Origin: Corallococcus silvisoli | GTDB taxonomy: Bacteria; Myxococcota; Myxococcia; Myxococcales; Myxococcaceae | DNA length: 64,000 bases | Direction: 5' to 3' | Assembly: GCF_009909145.1 (NCBI RefSeq) | Contig: NZ_JAAAPJ010000008.1 | Span: 124,001 to 188,000 of the forward strand | In this document: positions 49,722 to 58,236 of the stretch, one piece after another | Layout: each line of letters begins with the position of its first letter | How positions within the stretch are numbered: position 1 is the stretch's first letter | Translations under genes and position numbers: made by a program | The notes under the pieces: generated by a model | Database searches by the model: none | Told to the model about the DNA's origin: nothing | Seen by the model: the letters and a program-made list of their open reading frames with translations, nothing else

Positions 49722-50452
49722 CCCTCGACCGGCCGAAGGCGCGCAACGCGCTCTCGCCGGGGGTCATCCAGGCTCTGCTCGACGCGGTGGACCGCGCGGA
49801 CGCGGACCCCGCCGTGCGCGTCATCGTGCTCACCGGCGCGGGGGAGAAGGTGTTCTGCGCGGGCGGGGACCTGGGCCAGATGGCCGGGGACGGCGGCTTC
49901 CTGGCGACCCATGAGGGCCGGCGCGCCTACGCGCGGCTGCTCACGCGCTTCCAGGATGCGCGCAAGCCGACCCTCGCGCGCGTCAACGGCCACGCGCTGG
50001 CGGGGGGCCTGGGGCTGGTGCTCGCGTGCGACCTGGCGGTGGCCGTGGAGGGCGCGGACCTGGGCACGCCCGAAATCGACGTGGGGCTCTTCCCCATGAT
50101 GATGATGGCGCTCCTGCAGCGGCACCTGGGGCGCAAGCGCGCGCTGGAGCTGGTGCTCACCGGGGACCGGCTGCACGCGAAGGACGCCCTGGGCCTGGGC
50201 CTGCTCAACCGCGTGGTGCCCGCCGCGGAGCTGGACGCCGCGGTGGACGCGCTCGCGGGGAAGCTTGCGGGCAAGAGTCAGGCGGTGCTGGCCCTGGGCC
50301 GGCGCGCCTTCTTCACCGCGGAGGACCTGCCGCTGCCGGCGGCGCTGGAGCTCTTGGCGTCGCAGCTGTCGCTCAACGTGCTGGCGGATGACGCGGCCGA
50401 AGGCGTCACCGCCTTCATGGAGAAGCGGCCCCCGCAGTGGAAGGACCGCTAG
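49670..50452 (+). CDS. enoyl-CoA hydratase/isomerase family protein
   Basis: A 260-residue crotonase-fold enzyme of normal hydratase length. LTLDRPKARNALSPGVIQ, KVFCAGGDLGQMAG (oxyanion hole), NGHALAGGLGLVLACDLAVA and GTPEIDVGLFPMMMM are recognisable. The second catalytic Glu position is GTPEIDVG. The ATG at 49670 lies inside the end of tetR. The tetR-hydratase pairing suggests regulated breakdown or tailoring of an acyl-CoA, such as an unsaturated or branched fatty acid. Confidence 0.88.
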   Translation: MEAGEVRYEVQGPQARLTLDRPKARNALSPGVIQALLDAVDRADADPAVRVIVLTGAGEKVFCAGGDLGQMAGDGGFLATHEGRRAYARLLTRFQDARKPTLARVNGHALAGGLGLVLACDLAVAVEGADLGTPEIDVGLFPMMMMALLQRHLGRKRALELVLTGDRLHAKDALGLGLLNRVVPAAELDAAVDALAGKLAGKSQAVLALGRRAFFTAEDLPLPAALELLASQLSLNVLADDAAEGVTAFMEKRPPQWKDR

Positions 50453-50453
50453 T

Positions 50454-51518
50454 TCAGGGCGTCCCCAGCCCCGCCGCGTTGGCGGCCACTCCAGACGCGG
50501 CCGGGGCGCCGGTGAAGTCCAGCTTGAGCAGCGTCTGGCCATCCACCCACCGGTCATCCGCCTTCACACCCCAGTGGAGGTGGGGGCCGGTGACGCGGCC
50601 GGTGCTGCCGACGAGGCCCAGCGCTTCTCCCTGCTTCACCTTCGCCCCGTTCTTCACGTCGATGCGCGACATGTGGAAGTACGCGGTGTAGAGCCCCGCG
50701 CCGTGGTGCACGAGCACGGTGTTGCCGGACGCGTAGTTGTCGCGCGCCATCACCACGGTGCCGTCGTTGGCGGCGACCACGGGCGCGCCCGTGACACCGT
50801 CCAGGTCCACGCCGAAGTGCTGCGTCTGCAGCTTGCCGTTGAACGAGCGGCGGTCGCCGAAGGGCGCCGTCACCGTGGCCTCGCGAGGCCAGGCGAAGTT
50901 CTGTCCGAACAGCGGCGCGCGGAACGGCTGGGCGAACGCCGCGGCGAAGGCCTTGCGGTCCGCCTCCATGCGCGCCTTCACCGCCTTGGGCGGCGACACG
51001 TACTTGTTGGCCACGCGCAGCTCGCGCTCCCGGAAGCCCGGCGGGTCCACGTTCAGCACGCTGGACAGCAACACCGGCAGGCCGCGCCCGGGGGCCGTCA
51101 CGTCCACCGTCACGGTGCCCGGGGCCAGCTCCACCGGGAGGCTGCCGAGCGCCGCGAAGCCGTCGTGCCACGCGAAGAAGCGCAGGGGCCGGCCCGCCAG
51201 CGTCCCCGTGGGCAGGGACGCCGCGCCGCGCACAGTCACCAGCACCGGGTCGCCCGGCTTCGCGGTGGCGGGCTGGAGCGACAGATGGGGCCCGTCCACG
51301 GGCTTCACCTGGAGGGGCGCGAGCTCCCCCTGGACGACGGCGCCGGGCGTGGGCGCGCCCGGCGCGCGGGTCCCGGTGGTGTCCCGCGGCGTGCCCGGCA
51401 CGCTGCCCGTCACCACGGCCGAGGACGCGGAGGGCGTCGTGGCGGCGAGCGCCGGAGCGCTGGTGGCGAGCAGGGTGACGACGAGGACGCGGGAAGCCGA
51501 AGGGGTCCGGGCGGGCAT
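50454..51518 (-). CDS. exported M23-family peptidase
   Basis: A 354-residue protein with a signal peptide (SRVLVVTLLATSAPALAA) from the ATG at 51518. After a Thr/Pro/Ala-rich linker there is a beta domain (LSLQPATAKPGDPVLVTVRG), and from about residue 210 a LytM/M23 peptidase. Zinc ligands are visible in QHFGVDLDG (HxxxD) and GPHLHWGVK (HxH), so catalytic residues are intact. Likely a periplasmic peptidoglycan endopeptidase. The beta domain in front resembles those of other myxobacterial M23 proteins. Convergent with the hydratase gene, with the two stops 1 nt apart. Confidence 0.92.
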   Translation of the reverse strand: MPARTPSASRVLVVTLLATSAPALAATTPSASSAVVTGSVPGTPRDTTGTRAPGAPTPGAVVQGELAPLQVKPVDGPHLSLQPATAKPGDPVLVTVRGAASLPTGTLAGRPLRFFAWHDGFAALGSLPVELAPGTVTVDVTAPGRGLPVLLSSVLNVDPPGFRERELRVANKYVSPPKAVKARMEADRKAFAAAFAQPFRAPLFGQNFAWPREATVTAPFGDRRSFNGKLQTQHFGVDLDGVTGAPVVAANDGTVVMARDNYASGNTVLVHHGAGLYTAYFHMSRIDVKNGAKVKQGEALGLVGSTGRVTGPHLHWGVKADDRWVDGQTLLKLDFTGAPAASGVAANAAGLGTP

Positions 51519-51831
51519 GGGCTGTTCTTTACACCACGTGCGCTCGGATCCTTCCCGGACCCGCGTCTGGCGTGTTGGTTGGCTGCCTCCCTGCCTGGAA
51601 GGGCCTGGCTGGAGGGCTCCGGCCCCGCGTCTGGCCGGCCGACCCAGGGCGGGCACCGGATGCGTGCCATTGTCGGCACTTGCGGGCGCTCCGAGGCGAC
51701 GCACTGTTCCTGGCCGGACGCGAGGCAGGCGGCCGTGCCGGTTCGCGGGTGTCAAGGCGTTACGGACGGCGGGGGGCTCCCTAGCTTTTCCACGTCAACG
51801 CAACGCCTCGACTTCGAAAGGGAGGGCGCGC
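51519..51831. other. 313-nt divergent intergenic region
   Basis: Separates the M23 peptidase (minus) from the unknown gene at 51832 (plus) and must hold both promoters. It is less GC-extreme than the genes, with CCTGCCTGGAAGGGCCTGGC-type imperfect repeats and no open frame I believe. I cannot assign a specific -35/-10 pair with confidence. Confidence 0.5.
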
Positions 51832-52338
51832 ATGCCTCGCTCCTACAGCTTCGACCACTTCCAGGTCCCCAAGACGCTGCCGCCGCAGAAGCGCGGCCTG
51901 CGTCAGCGGGACAAGGAGCACCTCGCCCAGGCGTCGCGGGGAGCGGTGGACGAGTCCGAGGGCGTCCACTACGGCAGGAGCCACGCCCAGACGGAGGAGA
52001 TCCTCGCCGCGCGCAAGATGGAGCTCGAGCTGGAGGAGCTGGCGCGGCCCGAGGCGGACGCCAAGTTCTCCCATGGGCCCGTGTCGCGGGCGAGCGGCAG
52101 CGTGAAGAAGCGCAAGGCGGCGTCGCCCGTCATCGGGACGACCTCGCCCATTGGGGCCCTGCCGCCCACGAAGGAGCAGCCGCCCAAGGGCCGGCTGCCG
52201 GACCTCGTCGACGAGGCACGCCGGCAGCTGAAGGCCGTCCAATCCGGCGTGGGTGACATCGCCTCGGCCCTGCATCGGCTGGCCGCGCTGCCGCTGGAGG
52301 CGGTGCGGCTGGCGGCCCGCCGACTCCTCCCGGCTTGA
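51832..52338 (+). CDS. hypothetical protein
   Basis: A 168-residue protein of unknown function. The ATG at 51832 has AAGGGAGGG 6-12 nt upstream. The sequence is polar and charged: PRSYSFDHFQVPKTLPPQKRG, then HAQTEEILAARKMELELEELA (coil-forming), a Lys/Pro/Ser linker and a C-terminal amphipathic helix (DIASALHRLAALPLEAVRLAARRLL). There are no Cys residues, no signal peptide and no membrane segment. Followed after 19 nt by the EEP hydrolase gene, so probably co-transcribed with it. Confidence 0.65.
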   Translation: MPRSYSFDHFQVPKTLPPQKRGLRQRDKEHLAQASRGAVDESEGVHYGRSHAQTEEILAARKMELELEELARPEADAKFSHGPVSRASGSVKKRKAASPVIGTTSPIGALPPTKEQPPKGRLPDLVDEARRQLKAVQSGVGDIASALHRLAALPLEAVRLAARRLLPA

Positions 52339-52357
52339 AGGCGAGGGTGAACGGCGC

Positions 52358-53122
52358 GTGGAGCTGACCCTCGTCTCCTACAACATCCACTCCGGCATCG
52401 GCGTGGACGGGGTGTTCGACCTGGCGCGCGTGGGCGCGGTGCTCCGCGAGGTGAACGCGGACATCATCGCGTTGCAGGAGGTGGGCGATTTCCGGGGCAA
52501 GACGTCCCGGGAGGACCAGCCCGAGCACCTGGCCGAGCTGCTGGGCCTGCACATGGCCTTCGGGCCCAACGTGGTCCGCAATGGCCGCCGCTACGGCAAC
52601 GCCATCCTGAGCCGGCTGCCGGTGCTCAAGTCGAAGAACTACGACTTGAGCGTGCCGCGCCGCGAGCCCCGGGGCGCGCTGCGGTGCGACCTGGACCTGG
52701 GGGGAGGAAAGCAGCTGCACGTGTTCTGCCTCCACCTGGGCCTGTCCGTGAGCGAGCGGCGGCGGCAGGAGTCGCTCCTGCTGTCCGCCGACCTGCTCCG
52801 CGACGCGGCCCGCAAGGACCCGATGGTGGTGTGCGGGGACTTCAACTCGTGGGGCAACGGGCCGGTGTCGTCGCTGGTGCGCGAGGCCATCCACGACGCC
52901 GCGTTCGAGCTGGGCGCCGCCGCGCGCACCTACCCGACGCGGCTGCCCCTGTTCCGGTTGGATCGCATCTACGTGGACTCCGGGGTGCGGCCGGTGTCGG
53001 TGACGCCGCACCGCTCGCCCTTGAGCCGGGTGGCGTCGGACCACCTGCCGCTGGTGATGCGCTTCGAGGCGCCCATCTCCGTGCAGCCTCCCGTCGCCCC
53101 GCCGGTGCAGTGGATCGGCTAG
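52358..53122 (+). CDS. endonuclease/exonuclease/phosphatase-family hydrolase
   Basis: A 254-residue EEP-fold metal-dependent hydrolase. The GTG at 52358 gives VELTLVSYNIHSGIG, the family N-terminus with the metal-binding Asn. ALQEVGDF supplies the catalytic Glu, VVCGDFNSWGNGP the Asp/Asn pair, and SDHLPLVMRFE the C-terminal Asp-His. Substrate may be nucleic acid, a phospholipid or an inositol phosphate; the family does not tell. No signal peptide. Confidence 0.88.
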   Translation: MELTLVSYNIHSGIGVDGVFDLARVGAVLREVNADIIALQEVGDFRGKTSREDQPEHLAELLGLHMAFGPNVVRNGRRYGNAILSRLPVLKSKNYDLSVPRREPRGALRCDLDLGGGKQLHVFCLHLGLSVSERRRQESLLLSADLLRDAARKDPMVVCGDFNSWGNGPVSSLVREAIHDAAFELGAAARTYPTRLPLFRLDRIYVDSGVRPVSVTPHRSPLSRVASDHLPLVMRFEAPISVQPPVAPPVQWIG

Positions 53123-53269
53123 GCTGGCCCGGGTCCGGAGGCTTTCGCGTTCAGTGGCCGACGCTGGCGAACGCCGGACACTTCCGCCGCGGTGTGGTTG
53201 TCGTGGCGGGGAGGGGTGCCTAGGTTGGCGCCCACGCGCACGAGGACGTGAGCGTCGGCCGGAGAGCGC

Positions 53270-53740
53270 ATGCACGTGGGCGGTGAACAGACGGAACGCG
53301 GCGTGGCCGCGCTCGTCGGGCGCATGGCGGATGGCTTCAGTCGGTTGGTCACGCAGCACCTCCAGCTGGCGCGCGTGGAGCTGGCGGAGGATGCGAAGGC
53401 CATGGGCCTGGACGCGGCGAGCATCGCCGTGTTCGTGCCCTTCCTGCTCGTGGGCTACGCGTTCGTGTGCGGCGCGCTGGCGGCCCTCCTGGCGCCCTGG
53501 ACGGGGTGGGCCGGAGCGCTGGCGCTGGTGGGCGCGTTGAACCTCGTGGGCGGTGGCCTGGGCATCCTGCGCGCGGTGAAGCGGATGCAATCGCGCCAGA
53601 TGATGGACGACAGCGTGAGCGAGCTGTCCCGCAGCATGGCGGCGCTCACCACGGCGCGGCCCCCCTCGCCGGTGGCGGGGGTGAACACGCTGAAGGACAC
53701 GACGGCGATGGCCTTCAAGGAGACGCGGGATGGCCGCTAG
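53270..53740 (+). CDS. phage-holin-family membrane protein (YqjE-like, DUF1469)
   Basis: A 156-residue membrane protein. An amphipathic helix (RLVTQHLQLARVELAEDAK) is followed by two transmembrane helices, about 47-69 (AASIAVFVPFLLVGYAFVCGAL) and about 75-98 (WTGWAGALALVGALNLVGGGLG), and then a cytoplasmic tail. This is the layout of the holin-3_6/Actinobacterial-holin-X family, which includes E. coli YqjE. The name is historical; no phage genes are nearby. Its 3' end overlaps the next gene by 11 nt. Confidence 0.82.
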   Translation: MHVGGEQTERGVAALVGRMADGFSRLVTQHLQLARVELAEDAKAMGLDAASIAVFVPFLLVGYAFVCGALAALLAPWTGWAGALALVGALNLVGGGLGILRAVKRMQSRQMMDDSVSELSRSMAALTTARPPSPVAGVNTLKDTTAMAFKETRDGR

Positions 53741-53939
53741 CAAGGCACAGCTGCCGCGCACCAGCGCGGCGCTTCGAGAGGAGATCGAGCGCACCCGGGC
53801 CGACCTGGCCACGTCGGTGAGCGCGCTGCGGGAAGAGGTGGCGGAGGTCACGGACTGGCGGCAGTGGGTGCGCAAGCATCCCTACACCTGCGTGGGGACC
53901 GCCTTCCTCGTCGGTTACCTGGTGGGCTCGCGGCGCTGA
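53730..53939 (+). CDS. small DUF3618-like membrane protein
   Basis: A 69-residue protein. LREEIERTRADLATSVSALREEV is the DUF3618 coil, followed by DWRQWVRKHPYTCVGTAFLVGYLVGSRR, a single glycine-rich membrane helix ending in Arg-Arg. Overlaps the YqjE-like gene. Function unknown; in other bacteria such proteins pair with YqjE- and YqjD-like proteins. Confidence 0.75.
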   Translation: MAASKAQLPRTSAALREEIERTRADLATSVSALREEVAEVTDWRQWVRKHPYTCVGTAFLVGYLVGSRR

Positions 53940-54007
53940 GCAAGCGCGGGCGGGCCTGGATGCAGAAGCTTTAGGACGCAATCGAGAACGAACAGCAGAG
54001 GGCTTCC

Positions 54008-54205
54008 ATGGAAATCAATCCGCAGCAGATGGCAGACCGGGCGCGGCAGCTTCAGGACCAGGTGCTCCCCAACGTGGATGACGCGCGGCAGAACCTGGTG
54101 GACCTGAACCGCCAGGTGGTGGGGTTCATCAAGGCGAACCCCGGCACGTGCCTGCTGGGCGCCATCGCCGTGGGCTTCATCGTCGGCCGGATCGCCTCGC
54201 GCTAA
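54008..54205 (+). CDS. small YqjD/DUF883-like membrane protein
   Basis: A 65-residue protein: an amphipathic coil (MADRARQLQDQVLPNVDDARQNL) followed by IKANPGTCLLGAIAVGFIVGRIASR, a single membrane helix with G-x3-G packing motifs and a basic end. Very similar in layout to the gene at 53730. Likely membrane-tethered stress or stationary-phase protein by analogy with E. coli YqjD/ElaB, which bind ribosomes; this is not shown here. Confidence 0.72.
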   Translation: MEINPQQMADRARQLQDQVLPNVDDARQNLVDLNRQVVGFIKANPGTCLLGAIAVGFIVGRIASR

Positions 54206-54245
54206 CCGCCGCCCCTCGGGGACGGGCCAGGAAGGGAGCACGGAC

Positions 54246-54626
54246 ATGACGAACTATTCGGGCGCGACGGGCAACGGCACGGCGGAGCACGGCGAGGACG
54301 CGGGCTTCGGGCAGCGCGTGGATCAGCTGGGTTCGGACGCGCAGCAGTTCATCGACAACGCGCGCAGCGCGGTGGCGGACCTGGGGCAGACGCTGGACTT
54401 GAAGGGGCGCGTGGAGCGCAACCCCTACGGCACGCTGGCCATCGCCGTGGGCGTGGGCTACGTGCTGGGCGGTGGCCTCTTCACGCCGTTGACGGCGCGC
54501 ATCCTGAAGCTGGGCGTGCGGCTGGCGGCGCTGCCCTTCGTGAAGGACGAGCTCATGGGCATGGCGGAGTCCGCCTTCCAGGGTTACCAGACGGGCCGGG
54601 GCCCGCCGCCGTCGGGCGGCGTCTAG
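54246..54626 (+). CDS. YqjD/DUF883-like membrane protein
   Basis: A 126-residue member of the same group: a coil (RVDQLGSDAQQFIDNARSAVADLGQTL), then RNPYGTLAIAVGVGYVLGGGLFTPL with the shared N-P-x-G...G-x3-G-Y-x-L-G-G signature, then a second hydrophobic/amphipathic segment and a Pro/Gly tail. A ribosome site (GGAAGGGAG) precedes the ATG by a suitable distance. Function inferred only from its neighbours. Confidence 0.72.
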   Translation: MTNYSGATGNGTAEHGEDAGFGQRVDQLGSDAQQFIDNARSAVADLGQTLDLKGRVERNPYGTLAIAVGVGYVLGGGLFTPLTARILKLGVRLAALPFVKDELMGMAESAFQGYQTGRGPPPSGGV

Positions 54627-54682
54627 ACTTTCGGTTCGCGCCACACGCGGTTCCACGAAGTATTCCTCCCCCGGAGTCGGAC

Positions 54683-54991
54683 ATGCTGAGCCTGAAGGAT
54701 TTGAAGAAGCTGGACAGGGACGACGTGCTGGACCTCATCGGCCTGGAGACGCGCCGCACGACGGCGGAGACGGCGCTGCCGGCGCTGGGCATCTTCGCGG
54801 CCGGCCTGCTGGTGGGCGTGGGCGTGGGCCTGCTGCTCGCGGACAAGCCGGGCACGCAGCTGCGCGGTGACTTGCGCCAGCGCATCCAGGGCGGTCAGGA
54901 CAAGCTGGCCTCGGCCATCAACAGCGCGCGCGGTACGGAAACCCATTCCGGCGCGGGCTCCACGGTGCCGCCGGGTTCGCGCACCACCTGA
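54683..54991 (+). CDS. small membrane protein of the same cluster (YtxH-like)
   Basis: A 102-residue protein with a polar start (LKDLKKLDRDDVLDLIGLE), a single membrane helix (TALPALGIFAAGLLVGVGVGLLLAD), and a soluble tail PGTQLRGDLRQRIQGGQDKLASAI, giving a YtxH-like layout. Last gene of the five-gene membrane-protein cluster. A strong hairpin follows. Confidence 0.7.
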   Translation: MLSLKDLKKLDRDDVLDLIGLETRRTTAETALPALGIFAAGLLVGVGVGLLLADKPGTQLRGDLRQRIQGGQDKLASAINSARGTETHSGAGSTVPPGSRTT

Positions 54992-55014
54992 TTCCAGACG
55001 CCGGCTGGCTTTCA

Positions 55015-55050
55015 CAGGGCCTCTTCCCGTGCGAGCGGGGAGGGGCCTTG
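55015..55050 (+). terminator. strong hairpin closing the small-membrane-protein cluster
   Basis: A 15-bp stem (three G-U pairs allowed) around a 6-nt loop TGCGAG, beginning 24 nt after the previous stop. GTGTTT follows. It is the most convincing transcription stop in this part of the window. Confidence 0.6.
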
Positions 55051-55093
55051 GTGTTTGCGCTGGGTGAAAGGGAATGGCCTAGGATGTCAGGCC

Positions 55094-57181
55094 ATGCCCC
55101 GTCTCCCTTTGCTGTGGGTGTCCATGCTGGCGCTGCTCCAGGTGCACTGCACGGTGCCATCGCTGGAGGACCTCTGGCGCGAACGGGTCTTCTGCCCGGC
55201 GGGCGTCGAGGACTGCGGCATGTTGCGCATCCAGGTGGAGGCGCGGGGCTTCGTGCCCGGGTGTCTGGAGATCGTGGCGAAGGATGCCGCGAGCGAGGAG
55301 ACGCGGGCGGTGACGGTTCCGTACCGGGGGACGCCGCTGGCGGGAAAGACGCTGACGCAGGGGTTCTCCCCGCCGAAGGCGTGGTCGCTCGAGGTGGCGG
55401 TGTCCGTGCAGGCCTTTGAACACGAATGCATGGGGACCGGAGTCATCACGAAGGTTCGTGAGTTCGTGCTGAGTGAGGGGAAGACCTCCGACGTCGAGTT
55501 CACGCTGGAGGCGACGGACGCGGATGGGGACGGCTACGTCAGCACGGGGACCGGCGGCACGGACTGCGATGACGAGATCGCGGAGGTGAATCCAGGGGCG
55601 TCAGAGATCTGCAACTACAAGGATGACGACTGTGACGGGGAGCAAGACGAAGGGTTGGGATTGGCGCAGGCGTGCGTTTCGGAGGCGGGGTGCACGGGCT
55701 TCACGGTCTGTGGCGGGGCTGGCGAGGTGACGTGCTTCACGAGCCCCATGCAGTCCGCCTGGGCGGATGAGGATGGGGACGGGCATGGAGATGGGGCGCG
55801 CGGGCCGTTGCTGGTCTGCGCGGGACCGTTGCCTCCGAACCGATTGGTGATGTTCGCGCCGCATGACGACTGTGATGACACCCATCCCGGCGTGCATCCG
55901 GGCGCGCAGGAGCTTTGCAACGGGCGGGACGACAACTGCACGGGAGGGATCGACGAAGGATTCAACGTGGGCACCGCCTGTACCGAGGACAAGGAGGGGT
56001 GCCCCGGAGTCACTCGCTGCGACGCCTCGGGCAACGGGGTCGAGTGCGATGCCCCAAGGGCCGCCGCCTGGTATCCGGATGAAGATTCCGACTCCTTCGG
56101 GCGGACGGATGCGGGCGTCGTGTCATGTCTACAGCCCGACGCTGGTTTCGTACGGCAGGGCGGAGACTGTGACGACGGCAACCCGTTCACCCACCCCGGA
56201 GCGCCTGAAATCTGCGACGAGCAAGACAACGACTGCGACGGCTTGACGGATCAGGGAACCTGCATGGGCGCTCCGGGATGGAGCGCTCGGAGCGTTGGCG
56301 GTGGGGACTGGTACGCGATGGGGCTCTGGGGGAGCGGAGGCGTCTGGATTGTCGGGAGCGACTCGTCGCGAGCCTGGATGCAGCCAGGAGCGGGTGGTTT
56401 TACTTTCACGCCGGGGAAGTGTTCCCTGGATGCGACCCCCCGAACCCTGGCGAGCGTCTGGGTTCATCCCCAGACCGGGACCGCCTATATCGGGGGGACA
56501 GACGGGCTGCTCACGGTCCAGACTCCGACCAGCACTTCTTGTGCCCCCTTCGCGCCTCCCAGTGCCTCAGGGAGCACATTGGGGCTGAAGGGGTTTGCCG
56601 GCGTGGATGGAGGCGTCGTCATCTTCGGCGTCGCGTCGTTGAGCAACGGTGCGAGTGGCGGCACCTTTGAATGGGACGGGGGGAGCGTGACCGTCCCCGT
56701 GCAGTCCTACTTGAACCGGCCCATGGCGGGGGTGGATGGCGTTTCGCCAGACCTGCTCTTCGCTGTCGGAACTGGCGGGGGGCGCGGCCATATCCTCCGC
56801 GGCGGTGCTGGGAAGGCCCTCTGGGTCTCGGAGACTGGCGTTCCGGACGCGGGAGGATTGAACGCCATCGATGTCGTGACACCCCGGCTGGCCTACGCCG
56901 TGGGAGACAATGGGACCTTCCTGACCTGGAATGGCAGCGCATGGCGCAGCAGTGCGGCCGGCCCTGGCACCGTGGACAGGCTGACCGGCGTGCTGGCGTT
57001 CGGAGCGAACTCCATCTACGTGACCTCGGAGGAGGGGCGTCTCTACCGGTACAATGGTCGGAGCTGGTCGTCCTCCTCCTTGGGCGTCAGCCTCTACGCG
57101 ATCGACGGCTCCCGGCCCGATGACGTCTGGGTGGTCGGACGCTTCGGCCAAGTTTTCCATTACCCGTCCTGGCCGCGGTGA
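55094..57181 (+). CDS. lipoprotein with MopE-type metal-binding repeats and a beta-propeller-like C-terminus
   Basis: A 695-residue predicted lipoprotein from the ATG at 55094 (lipobox LQVHC after LLWVSMLALL). Three MopE-like repeats are visible at about residues 138-187, 222-290 and 326-390, each with D-x-DGDG, DCDD...HPGA and CD..DNDCDG...DE. The family binds metal (copper/calcium) in methanotroph MopE. Residues about 400-695 form blade-like repeats (LAYAVGDNGTFLTWNGSAW, NSIYVTSEEGRLYRYNGRSW, VWVVGRFGQVFHY), probably a beta-propeller. GC content and third-codon-position bias are lower than in the neighbours, suggesting relaxed selection or a transferred gene. Its stop overlaps the next gene (GTGA). 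Confidence 0.82.
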   Translation: MPRLPLLWVSMLALLQVHCTVPSLEDLWRERVFCPAGVEDCGMLRIQVEARGFVPGCLEIVAKDAASEETRAVTVPYRGTPLAGKTLTQGFSPPKAWSLEVAVSVQAFEHECMGTGVITKVREFVLSEGKTSDVEFTLEATDADGDGYVSTGTGGTDCDDEIAEVNPGASEICNYKDDDCDGEQDEGLGLAQACVSEAGCTGFTVCGGAGEVTCFTSPMQSAWADEDGDGHGDGARGPLLVCAGPLPPNRLVMFAPHDDCDDTHPGVHPGAQELCNGRDDNCTGGIDEGFNVGTACTEDKEGCPGVTRCDASGNGVECDAPRAAAWYPDEDSDSFGRTDAGVVSCLQPDAGFVRQGGDCDDGNPFTHPGAPEICDEQDNDCDGLTDQGTCMGAPGWSARSVGGGDWYAMGLWGSGGVWIVGSDSSRAWMQPGAGGFTFTPGKCSLDATPRTLASVWVHPQTGTAYIGGTDGLLTVQTPTSTSCAPFAPPSASGSTLGLKGFAGVDGGVVIFGVASLSNGASGGTFEWDGGSVTVPVQSYLNRPMAGVDGVSPDLLFAVGTGGGRGHILRGGAGKALWVSETGVPDAGGLNAIDVVTPRLAYAVGDNGTFLTWNGSAWRSSAAGPGTVDRLTGVLAFGANSIYVTSEEGRLYRYNGRSWSSSSLGVSLYAIDGSRPDDVWVVGRFGQVFHYPSWPR

Positions 57182-58230
57182 GCCACACCGTGAGCGCGTC
57201 GAAGAACCGGAGGCCGTCCGGGACGAAACCTCCCCAGGCGACGGACGCATCGAAGCATGATGTCCGTTCGATGCGTCATGACACCCCCGTGGATGTTCCC
57301 GCCGTGGATGCGTCCCCGGCGCTTCCCGCGCGACACATGGATTCGCCGTGGACCGGCTCGTCCTCCGGGCCCGACGGTGCCCTGGGGCAGCTCCGGGCGC
57401 TGGAGACGCTGGAGTCCGCCTACGACGCCTGGGCGGAGCTGAAGCGCGACCACGCGGCCTCCGTCATCCAGTTCCGGGAGGAACAAGCACGGCTCGCGCA
57501 GCAGGGGACGTTCCTCTTGGGCGCGGTGCGCGCGGCGGGCATGGACGCGGGCGGTGCCTCGGGCCCGGGTCTTCAGCAGCAGGGGGCCGCGGGTGACTTC
57601 CTGCGTGACGCGGAGGCGAAGCTCGCGAAGGCGCGGGAGGCTGTCTCCCAGCGCGAAGCGGAGAGTGAGGCCCGGTTCCAGGCCGCGTTCGCGGAGGTGC
57701 GCGTCACGCTGTTGGACCGCGTCCGCCGCTACCTGCTCCGGAGCCAGCCGCACCTGACGCTGTTGCTGCGCCGCGTGGGCGCGGAGCGATCCATCCTCCA
57801 CGTCGCGCGCGTGCAGCCAGATGAGGCCGTGCTGCTCTGCTACCTGCTCACGCAGCGGGTGCCGTCCCGCTACGGCTTCCTCTTCGACGACTCCACCGAG
57901 GAGCTGTCACTCCCTCCCGCTCCGCTCTACGCGGAAGAGTCCATCGCCGCGGATGCGGTGCGCCCGGATGCGCCGGGCCTCCTGCGAGTCATCGACGCCA
58001 GCGTGGAGGTTCTGCCGCTCAAGGGCTTCATCCCCTTGCGGGTGCCTCGGCCCGGAGGAGGGGAGGACTTCTTCCGACTCCTCCAGCGCGGCGCGGTGAT
58101 GGAGGTGGAGATCGCGGACGGACCGGACTTCCGCAGCATCCTCACCCGCGAGGAGTCGGAGCGCCTCGCGGGCTACCTGCTGCGCCTCAAGCTGGAGGGG
58201 CGCATCGGGCTGGACATCGAAGCGGGGTAG
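57178..58230 (+). CDS. hypothetical coiled-coil protein
   Basis: A 350-residue protein of unknown function. The first 75 residues are polar and probably disordered. A coiled coil follows (LRALETLESAYDAWAELKRDH; FLRDAEAKLAKAREAVSQREAES), then a globular alpha/beta part (LTLLLRRVGAERSILHVARVQPDEA, RYGFLFDDSTEEL, GFIPLRVPRPGGGEDFFRLLQRG). I do not recognise a family. The GTG at 57178 overlaps the stop of the MopE lipoprotein, so the two genes are coupled, but nothing in this protein suggests membrane attachment. Confidence 0.65.
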   Translation: MSHTVSASKNRRPSGTKPPQATDASKHDVRSMRHDTPVDVPAVDASPALPARHMDSPWTGSSSGPDGALGQLRALETLESAYDAWAELKRDHAASVIQFREEQARLAQQGTFLLGAVRAAGMDAGGASGPGLQQQGAAGDFLRDAEAKLAKAREAVSQREAESEARFQAAFAEVRVTLLDRVRRYLLRSQPHLTLLLRRVGAERSILHVARVQPDEAVLLCYLLTQRVPSRYGFLFDDSTEELSLPPAPLYAEESIAADAVRPDAPGLLRVIDASVEVLPLKGFIPLRVPRPGGGEDFFRLLQRGAVMEVEIADGPDFRSILTREESERLAGYLLRLKLEGRIGLDIEAG

Positions 58231-58236
58231 CGGGCC

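Noticed and set aside
53270..53740. Holin gene as a sign of prophage
   Set aside because: Holin-family naming reflects membrane topology; neighbours are YqjD-like host proteins and there is no other phage gene.
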